Source of the DNA: Nitrososphaerales archaeon
Lineage (GTDB): Archaea > Thermoproteota > Nitrososphaeria > Nitrososphaerales > Nitrososphaeraceae
Reading direction: 5' to 3'
Length of the DNA: 35,792 nucleotides
Assembly (NCBI GenBank): GCA_029237525.1
Contig: JARBAU010000151.1
Location: forward strand, 1 to 35,792
Positions 16,759-26,121 of this stretch are shown here, one piece after another. A program made the translations under genes and the position numbers. Position 1 is the stretch's first letter; each line of letters begins with the position of its first letter. The notes under the pieces are model-generated. The model was not told where the DNA came from. It saw only the letters and a program-made list of their open reading frames with translations, and did not search any database.

Positions 16759-17081
16759 TTTACAACATTATTATACCATACTTAATTTTATACTTTTAGT
16801 AAATATATTAGAAAATTTCTAATTATTTAGAACTCAGAAATTTTCTTATTTCGTGTTATATCTTAGAATTATTAGACATCTTTTCGTATTCCAGCATCTT
16901 GCTACAAGATTTTATCCAAAACAGATATTATTATTGTTTTTTCCCTTATTAAGACCTCCATCATCTGGATCACTCAAAGCAGTTTTTGTACCCATTTCGC
17001 TGGCTCGGATACATACTAGTGATAATTTAGTTGTTAATAATTCGTGATCTTAACTATATTTATTAATTCGCTTGCGAACTG
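16759..17081. other. intergenic stretch, no gene seen
   Basis: It contains the minus-strand promoter of the zinc-ribbon gene at its left end and the 3' flank of the flavoprotein gene at its right end. Short frames on both strands lack motifs. Confidence 0.4.
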
Positions 17082-18125
17082 TCAGATCTTTGAAACTTTA
17101 AGCATATTCGTTAACTTAATTTCCATACCATATCGATCCTCGTCACTTTTCATATGTTTATATATTTTAACAAGTTCGGGCCAATGCTTTAATATACTAA
17201 ACTTTCCCTGGATTTTCAGCTGTATAAATCTATAAACAGACGTATAGATCCTAAATTTTCGTATGACAGCATTCCTGTAAGCGTGCAGATCGTTTAAGTG
17301 TCTCACAAATAATTCTGCACACCAAGTAGCAGGAATAATACCTTCTCCTAAGAGTGCGTAGACAGTACCTATAGATTCACCCACACCAATAGATTTCTTA
17401 CCATCAGTAAAAGGTTCACAGTATGCAGGAGGACTAATTCTTACTGGTCTTCCAACCTTTTTTAGAATTTCACATTCATATTTTTTTAAAAAAAATTCAA
17501 CAAAAGTGTTGTTCTGTTTTCGTTCGAAATCACCTGCCCCTATGTGAGCATAGCCGTTACCTAACGGAAAGAACCAAAAGTATCCATTCATAGACGGGAA
17601 TGCCTTCAAATAAAAATCATGGTGAGGAATCCTATCTGCTGCATATTTTACTTTATACTGAACACAAGGGATCCACATCTCATTTTTTAGCTTCGGTAGA
17701 TAGTTCCGATGAAACCCGGTAGCATCAACAATTAGATCAAAGTCAGATTCTAAAATCTCTTTCTTAGGTACTTTACCGAATTCGATCCTTGTACCTTTTA
17801 TCATATCTTGAATTAACTTCAATTTATCGTAAACTACCATTCCTTTAAGTTGAATATCGATTATTTTATCGCGACCATGGTATAGTTGATTATTAAAATC
17901 TACAAGCATGTGTTTCCCTTTATGCATCACATAAGTTTCGAAATTCAATCCGCATTTTTTCATCATATCAGACATCACGTTTTCGCATGTAGCCCATGCA
18001 CATACAGCATCATGTTTGCTTTCAGTCATTCTCTCAAAACCGATAACGTGATTCCCGGAGGTATTGCTTAGCCTATTCATAAGGTATGCTCCTGCGACAC
18101 CTATGCCAACAACGGCAATCCTCAT
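17082..18125 (-). CDS. FAD-dependent oxidoreductase, geranylgeranyl reductase-like
   Basis: The 347-aa protein starts with the Rossmann motif MRIAVVGIGVAGAYLMNRL (GxGxxG at residues 7-12). It continues with the second FAD strand DLIVDATGFHRNYLP and GYFWFFPLGNGYAHIGAG, which matches the [FY]WxFP...hvG(A/G)G feature of geranylgeranyl reductases. The FAD-binding GVGESIGTVYALLGEGIIPA completes the family picture. Archaeal members saturate the double bonds of isoprenoid chains of lipids or quinones at the membrane. Proximity to menaquinone genes allows a role on the quinone side chain, but archaeal lipid reduction is equally likely. The C-terminal 60 residues are basic. ATG start at 18125. Confidence 0.82.
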   Translation of the reverse strand: MRIAVVGIGVAGAYLMNRLSNTSGNHVIGFERMTESKHDAVCAWATCENVMSDMMKKCGLNFETYVMHKGKHMLVDFNNQLYHGRDKIIDIQLKGMVVYDKLKLIQDMIKGTRIEFGKVPKKEILESDFDLIVDATGFHRNYLPKLKNEMWIPCVQYKVKYAADRIPHHDFYLKAFPSMNGYFWFFPLGNGYAHIGAGDFERKQNNTFVEFFLKKYECEILKKVGRPVRISPPAYCEPFTDGKKSIGVGESIGTVYALLGEGIIPATWCAELFVRHLNDLHAYRNAVIRKFRIYTSVYRFIQLKIQGKFSILKHWPELVKIYKHMKSDEDRYGMEIKLTNMLKVSKI

Positions 18126-18347
18126 TCAAGCAGTATAAAGTTAAGGTCCAAATAAAAACATTACAAATGATGCTAGATACAAAATAGGAGTTGGCAATTA
18201 GCTCAAAAACCTGTTAGAATATTAGAAATATATTATTGCTTTAACAAATGACACACTCTACGAACGAGATCTCGTATGTCCAATAGGTATTAGAAAATAA
18301 ATCGATCTACACATATAACCATCACAATTACACCATATTGTTAGGAA

Positions 18348-18560
18348 TTGTCATCGTCGAATAGTAATAAGAAGGTAAAGCGTATGCCTGGAACCGCTCG
18401 TATGGGCTTGACATTACTCCTAGTAGGAGCTATATTGGTAGGAGTAGGAACATATGTGAATAGGGGAGCAATTTCACTGTATGGTTTGATCCTTGTTATC
18501 ATAGGATTTTCAACATATATGATCTCATCAATTGTACTAGCAAGAAGGAAAAGGAACTAG
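18348..18560 (+). CDS. small two-helix membrane protein, unknown function
   Basis: The 70-aa product has a basic Ser/Asn-rich head (SSSNSNKKVKRMPGTARMG), two glycine-rich hydrophobic helices (about residues 20-38 and 43-63) and a basic ARRKRN tail. The positive-inside rule puts both ends in the cytoplasm. The start is TTG at 18348; an internal ATG at residue 13 is possible. It converges on leuS with only 18 bases between the two stops. No family recognised. Confidence 0.55.
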   Translation: MSSSNSNKKVKRMPGTARMGLTLLLVGAILVGVGTYVNRGAISLYGLILVIIGFSTYMISSIVLARRKRN

Positions 18561-18578
18561 CATAGTGTGGTGAATATC

Positions 18579-21500
18579 CTATCCTTGTAAATAAATCGCA
18601 GGTTTGTATGGCCTAGCAGATTTGGCCTTTGATTTTGGGTCATGTTGTTGTAAATCAAGATCATCTTCTGAAAATACCAGAATCTCCACGTTAGTCTTCC
18701 CGATGTCAGATTTCATCAGAGATTGGCCGTCTTTAATTATAGGAATTTCATCAAAATTTTTCAAGCTGATTCGTCTTTTCCTGACCTCCATAGTCTCAGA
18801 CAAGATATCATCTATCGTCTTTTTTACGAAGGTAGGATCGGTTTTAGCTTTTACCGTAGACGAATCATCAATAAGCTGTTTCATAATATCCCCGAAATTA
18901 GTCTTGCGTCCAAGAACTATATTTCCTAAAATTTTATTATAAATCGACCTTTTCCAACTAGAGGCTACGTAAATTCTAATGCTTGATGGCTCTATTTTGG
19001 TGACCTTTATAATGGCTTGCACATCAGAAATAAGATTTGAGATCAAGTGTTCAGATTCCTCCGCAATTTGATCAACCTTGCTATTGTCTACTACTGGCCA
19101 CCCACCAAAGATAACTGAATTAGAATTACCAAGCTTTTCCCAGATTTCTTCTGAGATGAAGGGTGCAAATGGGGAAAGCATCTTAATCCTAGTTTCTAAG
19201 AATCGGATAATATAAGGTAATGTTGAATTGTTGTCTCTATCTTTGGCATTAGCCCTTTTTCTGTACCACTGCAGGTCTTGATCGAGCGTATAGAGCAAAA
19301 CATGTAGAGCTTCTCTTACTCGCAATTTCTCTATACAAACAGTTATCTCCGAAATTGCCCTTTGCAATCTACTATCTAGCCATCTATCCTCTACCGTGTT
19401 AGATTCTCTGTTCTTTATTACCAATTCCTTATTTGACCGTGAGGAATCGACGGTCATATGATACAAATCAGTCAATTTGGACTTTATTCCTTCAAGTGTA
19501 TCAAAACTAAAATCAGCGTCCTGCAAGAGCTCTGCTGAGATAAGCATTCCAATACGTATTGCGTCTGCACTATGCTCCCTAATGGCTGAACGTAATGGCA
19601 CTATGTTTCCAATCGATTTAGACATTTTCTTACCTTGCATGAGTACTGAGCCATTGACGACGATCTGTTTAGGCCATTTTGCTCGTTCAAAAATTGCAAC
19701 ATGATTAAATACAAAAAATGAGAGGTGATTTGCAACCAAATCTCTTCCTGAATGTCTTGCATCTACCGGATAGAAGTAACAAAATTCAGTTCTAAGGTCT
19801 TCCACGAAATCTATGGGCAAGCTGCAATCCCTTGCCACAATATCGCTTTTTCCCTTCCCAAGTAGTACATAGTCAAAAAAAGAATCGTTGACCTGTTCAT
19901 GGTTGAGGATTTCCACCCCCTTGTAACTCGAACTAAACTTTGCAATTATGTAATACGCCATATAAATAACTGAATCAGAAAGGCTTTCGATAATCCAGTT
20001 GGTGTCCCAGGGCAATTTCGTTCCTAGACCTGACTTTCTAGCGCACGCCCGCTCTTTGAGCCAGTCGATCACATGATTGAATTCTTGTCTTATCTCGTCA
20101 GGAAGGATGTCCATCTCGTTAACGCAATCATGTGCTAAGGTTTTCCATTTATGATCTCCATAATTTATAAACCATTGATCATCTAGAATCTTAACTACGC
20201 ATTCAGTACCACACCTGCATTTCACCGGCCGATTTGTCAGCTCTATCATTGAATCAGCAATCCCACTCATAACTAATTCGTTCTTTATCATATCCTTAGC
20301 TTCTGGTACTGACATACCTTCGTACCTCCCAGTATTCGGCATCATTTTCCCTTTGTAAAACTCTTGGGAGTACAGTTCGTTTGTTGCGATTTCAAGATTT
20401 CTGTCCGACTGGTTCATAATTTGATACTTCTTAATAATTTCTTGTACAGGCAGCAGTCCGGTATTCTGCGTTTCAGAGCTAATAATATATATTGGCTTCA
20501 CTATGCTCCCAAGGTGGTAATTATCCAGAGTAAAATGATTATTTTTCAGATCATCCAGTGCTTGATAATCGTAAGGTGCATGACCGGGGACTGACATTAC
20601 GACACCTGTTCCACTATCAGATTTAATGAACGAAGCAGGATAGATTGGCAACTGTTTATTCGTAACGGGGTTCTCGACAAATTTACCTATTAATTCTTTG
20701 CCACTTAATGTAGTACGTATTGTGATTTTATGATTTAGGAATTCAAGTTTTCTCGCCGCATCTACAGTAACGATCCAGTTTTCACTGGGGTCGTCAAGTG
20801 ATATTAGTAAGTAATCAATTCCAGGATTAAGCCAAAGATTTGTCACCCCGTAAATTGTCTCAGGTCTAAGGGTAGCAGCTGGAAGATAGCAATAAGCATC
20901 ATTATCAAGCTTCAATCGAAATTTTATCAAGGAGTACTCACTAAATTCTGGCTCAACATCACCAATAGTATCATGCTGACTTACCGGATTCTGATCGTTG
21001 GGACACCATCCAACTGGATGAGATCCTTGTACAATGAGTCCTTTGCTCTTAAGTACTCTGAACTGCCAAGAGATAAATTTCGAATAAAGCTTATCTATTG
21101 TAGTAAACTCAGATCTCCAATCAATCGAGTATCCCACTTCCTCCATTCCCTTTTTGATTTCAGCATGAAAATATCTCGCAATATTGACCGGATCATTGAA
21201 ATTTTGAATAACAGAATCTGAAATATTGTACAGGCTTCGAAAAGTGTCAATCAGCTCTTTGTCTTGCGAAACAATCCTGCGAGACATAGCTAATATCGGT
21301 GTCCCAGTATAATGAAATCCCATCGGGAACAACACATTGTACCCCTTCATTCTCATGTATCTGGCATGAACATCAGCTAGAGTGTAAGTTCTTCCATGTC
21401 CAATATGTTGTGGGGAATTTGGATAGGGATAAGCAACCGTAACAAAGTACTTTTTTCTTTTTGTATCTATGTTGGCCTGAAATATTTTTTCAGATCTCCA

Positions 21501-21584
21501 CTTGCTAGTCCATTTCTTTTCGAGCACATTCCAATCTATATTTTTAGAAAATCTACTATTCATGCTGACCGGCCTTGCTTTCAC
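18579..21584 (-). CDS. leuS: leucyl-tRNA synthetase, archaeal type
   Basis: LeuRS charges tRNA-Leu. This 1001-aa class I synthetase has YPYPNSPQHIGHGRTYT (HIGH at residues 60-63), MGFHYTGTPILAM, the CP1 editing insertion with TLRPETIYGVTNLW, and GKKMSKSIGN (KMSKS around residues 651-655), followed by the anticodon-binding helical domain (ISEEIWEKLGN). Length is slightly above other archaeal LeuRS (about 950-970), partly from the N-terminus. Two starts are possible. GTG 21584 overlaps alaS by 29 bases and has AAGGAG 10 bases upstream. ATG 21563 overlaps the alaS stop by 8 bases. It is translated in coupling with alaS in either case. Secure assignment. Confidence 0.96.
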   Translation of the reverse strand: MKARPVSMNSRFSKNIDWNVLEKKWTSKWRSEKIFQANIDTKRKKYFVTVAYPYPNSPQHIGHGRTYTLADVHARYMRMKGYNVLFPMGFHYTGTPILAMSRRIVSQDKELIDTFRSLYNISDSVIQNFNDPVNIARYFHAEIKKGMEEVGYSIDWRSEFTTIDKLYSKFISWQFRVLKSKGLIVQGSHPVGWCPNDQNPVSQHDTIGDVEPEFSEYSLIKFRLKLDNDAYCYLPAATLRPETIYGVTNLWLNPGIDYLLISLDDPSENWIVTVDAARKLEFLNHKITIRTTLSGKELIGKFVENPVTNKQLPIYPASFIKSDSGTGVVMSVPGHAPYDYQALDDLKNNHFTLDNYHLGSIVKPIYIISSETQNTGLLPVQEIIKKYQIMNQSDRNLEIATNELYSQEFYKGKMMPNTGRYEGMSVPEAKDMIKNELVMSGIADSMIELTNRPVKCRCGTECVVKILDDQWFINYGDHKWKTLAHDCVNEMDILPDEIRQEFNHVIDWLKERACARKSGLGTKLPWDTNWIIESLSDSVIYMAYYIIAKFSSSYKGVEILNHEQVNDSFFDYVLLGKGKSDIVARDCSLPIDFVEDLRTEFCYFYPVDARHSGRDLVANHLSFFVFNHVAIFERAKWPKQIVVNGSVLMQGKKMSKSIGNIVPLRSAIREHSADAIRIGMLISAELLQDADFSFDTLEGIKSKLTDLYHMTVDSSRSNKELVIKNRESNTVEDRWLDSRLQRAISEITVCIEKLRVREALHVLLYTLDQDLQWYRKRANAKDRDNNSTLPYIIRFLETRIKMLSPFAPFISEEIWEKLGNSNSVIFGGWPVVDNSKVDQIAEESEHLISNLISDVQAIIKVTKIEPSSIRIYVASSWKRSIYNKILGNIVLGRKTNFGDIMKQLIDDSSTVKAKTDPTFVKKTIDDILSETMEVRKRRISLKNFDEIPIIKDGQSLMKSDIGKTNVEILVFSEDDLDLQQHDPKSKAKSARPYKPAIYLQG

Positions 21585-24312
21585 TGCGGAAATACTCCTT
21601 GACTACCAATTGTTCAATAGACTTGAGAGTATCATCTATTTTGTCCTTATATTTGCCACCTCCTTGACCAAACCTTTCATCACCTCTTCCTGAGCCTCCA
21701 AGTTCTACTGAAAGCTGTTTGGCAATAGTTCCTGCGTAAATCTTCTCCCTGGCATTTTCACCTACGAAGACTATTACCCTTAATCCTTGACCCCTTGAAA
21801 CTAAGGCTATGTAGATCAGATGAGGATCTAATTCAATTGACTTTTCCCCAATTGTAATATGATATTCTTCATCCAGTTCCTCATCATATGTACTAAACAC
21901 TTTGATATTTCCTTTCTGGAGTTCCCTGGCAGTGTTTGAGACATACGTTGCTACTAGAGGAGAAATCTTGCGTAATATGGTCTTGATTTTTTTCTTATTA
22001 GATTCTGATTCTGAAATCATTTTATGAAGAGATTCTACGACCTTCTCTTTACTAGATCCTAGAGACTTGGATATAGAAGTCAGTTGACTTTCTTGTCTCT
22101 GTAAATGTTTTAGTGCAGCTTCGCCAGCAACAAATTCCAATCTTATAATTCCATCTTGTATTCTTTCAGATTTCACTATCTTAATGACGCCAATATCTCC
22201 GGTGTTACCAACATGTGTTCCTCCACAGGCCTCAATATCCCAATTGTTGATATTCACAATTCTAATAGTATTAGAAGGAACCACGCCTCCTTGGTAGATC
22301 CTGAATGTATAGAGCTTTTCGGCGGTACCTCGACCATAAGCATTAATGAGTACAGGCAAGTTCTGTCGAACAATTTCATTTGCTTTTTGTTCTATATTCC
22401 ATAATTCCTCATTGCTCAGAGCAGAATGATGTGTAATATCTAATCTGCCGTAATCTTCCTCTTTGAATGCAGAGTTTTGCCAAACCCAAGATCCGAGCGT
22501 GCTTCTAGCTGACGTATTCAAAATATGAGTTGCAGTATGGTGTTTGGTGATCGAATTTCTTCTTATACTGTTAACTATTCCATCGATCACTTGTCCCTCT
22601 ATAAAATCAGGTCGATTTTGTAATTTGTGGATTATGACGTCTGCTTGTTTTGTTACTTCTATTACCGGTATGGAACCCAAAACACCATTATCTGGTTCCT
22701 GCCCGCCGCCTCGAGGATAAAACGCAGTTTGATCCAGTATGATATATTTACCGTCAATTATCCTGATCACTTTTGCACGAAAATACCGCATTGACATATC
22801 TTCGTAATAAAGAGCTCTGGTAGGCATAATAGTTGCTAAGTTGAATGACTGCTTGTGTGTCTGGACAACCTTCTGATCTGTGTGCAAATCGGCAAGCCTA
22901 GTATAAAATGTAGAAGGAATCTTGTCTATAGCCCCGGCTCTTTCCAGATAATCAGGAGTTATACCATCTGACTCGTACATCCTTATCAGATCATCTACCG
23001 ACAGCCGTCTATCCGCATTCTTGATGGTAGTCGCAATAGCATGCATCCTTTCATTGGAACCCGCAAACCTATCTGATTCGATTTGCAAAATAGTTCTCAC
23101 GTCATTGATACGTTCCTCAAGTTCAGGATACATTCGCTTCAAATAATCGATGTGTAGATCTGTTACATCCTCAAGCCCAATATTCCATCCCATTTTCTCC
23201 AATATTGAAATTGCTCGCCGTAAAATCACCCGAAGATTATACCCTCCACCAACATTGGATGGGATGGCACCATCTGATATTGCAAATAGTAACGTACGAG
23301 TATGGTCAGCAATAGTGTATATAGCTTCATACGGAGAAATGGATTTGGAAAGGTCGTCGTAGGACATACCCAAGGATTTTGCGATGGATTGCTTCAACAG
23401 TGCAATATCATTATTTTGATCATCTATTCTACCTGAAGCAGCGGTAAAATATCGTGATAATACATCGGAATTTTCATTAATAGACAATTTGTCTACCAAC
23501 TTTTGTATAACTGGCCCAAACGCACAATCATAGCTCGTAGGTGTTCCCATTGTAATCCACGATAGACGCTCTAACCCCGCTCCCATATCGATTATCCTGT
23601 TATCCATAATTCGATAGCTATTCTCGTTACCTTCGAATTCTGTGAAGACGGCATTCCCTAGTTCAAGGCCATTTACATAGAATTCTAGTGAATATCCAAA
23701 TGCGCCGGCACCTAGCCATACATCTTCTACAAAGACAATCTCGTGTGAACGAATCCCGAGTATATCGGTTAACATTTGATAATCTAACTCGATGCATCGA
23801 TCCTTCCAATACCCACCATTGGCATCAGCGTTACATGTTTGTCCTATCATACAAAAACCAGTATAGTGTCTACCCGTAAGCCCTACATTCTCAATGTCGT
23901 TAAACCGCAAACTCATTTGAGGAACTAAAAGTGGATTAGATGGTAATTCAAAAACAACCTTATTCTCCATGATCCTTTGAAAGTCGACTACAGAAGCTAT
24001 TGTGAAGTACAAATCCTCGCGCCATCTACAAACTACCGGATATCGTCTAATGATGGAATGGCTACTTGATTCGAAAAAGGATTCAATCTGTTTCCAAGTA
24101 TTTATGTAATCGAATCTCTTATTTGTAGGTGGATTCCCAATGAAACTGTAGTATTCATGATCAGGACAGAATTCGCGGTCTACCTGAGACCAGAAATATT
24201 TAGTACACTTGCTACACTCGTAACGCTTGAATCCCACCTGTTCAAATAGAGTGACCTTGTAATATTTTTCAGGATCTGAAGCAAATAAAGCTGCAAGTTC
24301 CCTTTTTCCCAA
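21556..24312 (-). CDS. alaS: alanyl-tRNA synthetase, archaeal type
   Basis: AlaRS charges tRNA-Ala and clears mischarged Ser/Gly. The 918-aa protein starts with the archaeal zinc-bearing extension (FKRYECSKCTKYFWSQ), then the class II core (NTWKQIESFFESSSHSIIRR, VVCRWREDLYFTIASV, DIENVGLTGRHYTGFCMIG, IDMGAGLERLSW). The editing domain has HHTATHILN (around residues 588-596) and EACGGTHVGNTG (around 692-703), giving the zinc site HxxxH...CxxxH. The C-terminal C-Ala end has GSGRGDERFGQGGG. Length fits archaeal AlaRS (about 900-920). It is the first gene of an alaS-leuS operon. ATG start at 24312. Secure. Confidence 0.96.
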   Translation of the reverse strand: MGKRELAALFASDPEKYYKVTLFEQVGFKRYECSKCTKYFWSQVDREFCPDHEYYSFIGNPPTNKRFDYINTWKQIESFFESSSHSIIRRYPVVCRWREDLYFTIASVVDFQRIMENKVVFELPSNPLLVPQMSLRFNDIENVGLTGRHYTGFCMIGQTCNADANGGYWKDRCIELDYQMLTDILGIRSHEIVFVEDVWLGAGAFGYSLEFYVNGLELGNAVFTEFEGNENSYRIMDNRIIDMGAGLERLSWITMGTPTSYDCAFGPVIQKLVDKLSINENSDVLSRYFTAASGRIDDQNNDIALLKQSIAKSLGMSYDDLSKSISPYEAIYTIADHTRTLLFAISDGAIPSNVGGGYNLRVILRRAISILEKMGWNIGLEDVTDLHIDYLKRMYPELEERINDVRTILQIESDRFAGSNERMHAIATTIKNADRRLSVDDLIRMYESDGITPDYLERAGAIDKIPSTFYTRLADLHTDQKVVQTHKQSFNLATIMPTRALYYEDMSMRYFRAKVIRIIDGKYIILDQTAFYPRGGGQEPDNGVLGSIPVIEVTKQADVIIHKLQNRPDFIEGQVIDGIVNSIRRNSITKHHTATHILNTSARSTLGSWVWQNSAFKEEDYGRLDITHHSALSNEELWNIEQKANEIVRQNLPVLINAYGRGTAEKLYTFRIYQGGVVPSNTIRIVNINNWDIEACGGTHVGNTGDIGVIKIVKSERIQDGIIRLEFVAGEAALKHLQRQESQLTSISKSLGSSKEKVVESLHKMISESESNKKKIKTILRKISPLVATYVSNTARELQKGNIKVFSTYDEELDEEYHITIGEKSIELDPHLIYIALVSRGQGLRVIVFVGENAREKIYAGTIAKQLSVELGGSGRGDERFGQGGGKYKDKIDDTLKSIEQLVVKEYFRSESKAGQHE
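21595..21600 (-). promoter_or_regulatory. ribosome-binding site favouring the leuS GTG start
   Basis: AAGGAG on the minus strand lies 10 bases before GTG 21584 and inside the end of alaS. No comparable site precedes ATG 21563, which has GGCCGGTCAGC before it. This favours the longer LeuRS product. Confidence 0.5.
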
Positions 24313-24418
24313 TACTTGGCATCCTTACCAGCGACAATATTAATGCTTTTACTAAATTAGCTTTTCATGATAGATGCTTATTTGATACTTATGTTAAAAT
24401 CAACTAACCAGACTATAT

Positions 24419-25903
24419 CTAGACATACCTAGCACATCTAAATCCTGCGAACGGTAATCTTTCATGCGGTTTGAAATAATTTCTATAGCTATTCCTAATT
24501 TGACCTGATGGTGTGGCGAATGAACCACCTCGGAGTACTTTTTGATTTATGGACCATTTGTCAGTATACTCGCTGAATTTTGATCGAAATCCAGGATAAA
24601 GTGTGTACTCTGAAGAAGTCCATTCCCATACATCACCTATCATCTGATGGCACCCATAAAAGCTAATACCATCTGGATATCGGCCAATCTCCGATGGAGC
24701 CCAAATATATGATTCCAAAAGGTTTGCGTGGATATATGGATCGGGCCTATGGTCACCCCATGGATACAACGTCTTTTTCTTGAGATCATCATTCCAACAA
24801 GCTGCCTTTTCCCACTCGGCCTCAGACGGAAGCCTTTTACCTGCCCACGTTGCATAAGCATCGGCTTCATAGTAACTTATATTCACTACAGGTTCTCTTG
24901 GATTAATTTCATATAATCCTCGAAAGTCCTTCTTAATCCATCTGTTTTGTTGTCCGGTACTTCTCTTTTCAGACTGTTCCCAATATAGAGGAGACTCCCA
25001 ACCGTTCTCCTGCACTTGATCCCATCCGTCTGCAAGCCAGTACTTGTAATTATGATATCCATCATCGTTTATGAATGTAATATAGTCTTCGTTGGTAACT
25101 GGAAACTTGTCAAGTTCATACTGTTGAATATAGGTTTTATTTTCAGGTAGCTCGTTGTCGTAACAAAACCCCTTTCCATGAAAACCTAATTCATAGATTC
25201 CACAGTCTATACTCACCATGCTAGATGTGTCTACTTGACTCTTAGCTTTGTCATTATCACTTACAGAAACAGATTGGGGCAGTATTATTCTGGGTTTGGA
25301 TGGTCTCGATTTTACCATCAAGGGTTTGTAATTATCTTCAACATCAACAAATCTCTGGAAATAATGTTGAAAATCATATATCATTAGTTCTTGATGCTGC
25401 ATCTCATGCTGAATACCTAATAGTATATCATACTTTAGATTATCTAACTGTTGTTTCTCAATTTGTTGATCTAACTGCTTTTGCTGTACTTCTCTAAGAA
25501 ACAAAACAACACTTTCATCGATGAAGGCTCTATAACGCAAGGTTTGTTCAACGGTCGGTCTTGGGAACTTGCCACGCTCTACTTTTGGAAGGATATTGCC
25601 AAATTTCTGATAATACGAGTTTAAATATTCCAAGTTAATTGGATCACCAATGACTTGAGTAATTCTACCATATCGTTCTAATATTTTATGAAAAAACCAG
25701 CTGACATGGGCCAAGTGCCAGTTTGGCGGGCTGCCAAATGTGTGAGATTGTATAACAGTATCCTCAATTTTTAATGGTTTGAAGAGGTCTAGGGTTCTCT
25801 CTCTCACTATGATGAAATCCCTAACCAGATCATCTAAGCTAATATTCTCCTTAATATGAGAAGACTCAAAAATAGCTTCATTACTAGATCCAATCTGTTT
25901 CAT
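24419..25903 (-). CDS. egtB: EgtB-like iron-dependent hercynine sulfoxide synthase
   Basis: EgtB joins a thiol (gamma-Glu-Cys or Cys) to hercynine with oxygen, the key step to ergothioneine. The 494-aa protein has an N-terminal DinB_2 domain with PPNWHLAHVSWFFHKI (H66 as likely iron ligand) and QHEMQHQELMIY (H166 and H170, the HxxxH pair). An FGE-sulfatase/C-type-lectin domain follows: FPVTNEDYITFIND, RLPSEAEWEKAA, GDVWEWTSSEY and VLRGGSFATP, ending AGFRCARYV. The wording of the first iron motif (WHLAHxxWFF) resembles the EgtB branch that uses cysteine rather than gamma-Glu-Cys, but thiol choice is inferred. It is divergent from egtD. ATG at 25903 with a TATA-like box 24-33 bases upstream. 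The domain order is unmistakable. Confidence 0.9.
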   Translation of the reverse strand: MKQIGSSNEAIFESSHIKENISLDDLVRDFIIVRERTLDLFKPLKIEDTVIQSHTFGSPPNWHLAHVSWFFHKILERYGRITQVIGDPINLEYLNSYYQKFGNILPKVERGKFPRPTVEQTLRYRAFIDESVVLFLREVQQKQLDQQIEKQQLDNLKYDILLGIQHEMQHQELMIYDFQHYFQRFVDVEDNYKPLMVKSRPSKPRIILPQSVSVSDNDKAKSQVDTSSMVSIDCGIYELGFHGKGFCYDNELPENKTYIQQYELDKFPVTNEDYITFINDDGYHNYKYWLADGWDQVQENGWESPLYWEQSEKRSTGQQNRWIKKDFRGLYEINPREPVVNISYYEADAYATWAGKRLPSEAEWEKAACWNDDLKKKTLYPWGDHRPDPYIHANLLESYIWAPSEIGRYPDGISFYGCHQMIGDVWEWTSSEYTLYPGFRSKFSEYTDKWSINQKVLRGGSFATPSGQIRNSYRNYFKPHERLPFAGFRCARYV

Positions 25904-25926
25904 GATTCATTTAAAAGGGATTATGT

Positions 25927-25936
25927 AAATATAATT
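25927..25936 (-). promoter_or_regulatory. TATA-like promoter of egtB
   Basis: Minus-strand AATTATATTT lies 24-33 bases upstream of the egtB ATG, suited to a short-leader or leaderless archaeal transcript. It shares a 218-base gap with the egtD promoter. Confidence 0.45.
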
Positions 25937-26083
25937 CATTGGCTGAGATAATTAAGCACTTTTACGGACTTATAATAACGCAGGCAGAACTTTTGTAATT
26001 TCAGAGTACGATAATCCAATTTTGTTATACTCCTGATTGTACGTACTTTTTAGATGACTGACTTTATATTAAATGACAGTTAT

Positions 26084-26095
26084 TTTATTATAATA
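26084..26095 (+). promoter_or_regulatory. TATA-like promoter of egtD
   Basis: TTTATTATAATA lies 27-38 bases upstream of TTG 26122, the expected distance for an archaeal TATA box and a near-leaderless mRNA. It also supports the TTG as the start, because an in-frame stop (26098-26100) follows directly. Confidence 0.5.
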
Positions 26096-26121
26096 GTTAA
26101 GATGTCATCACTAACCAGAGT

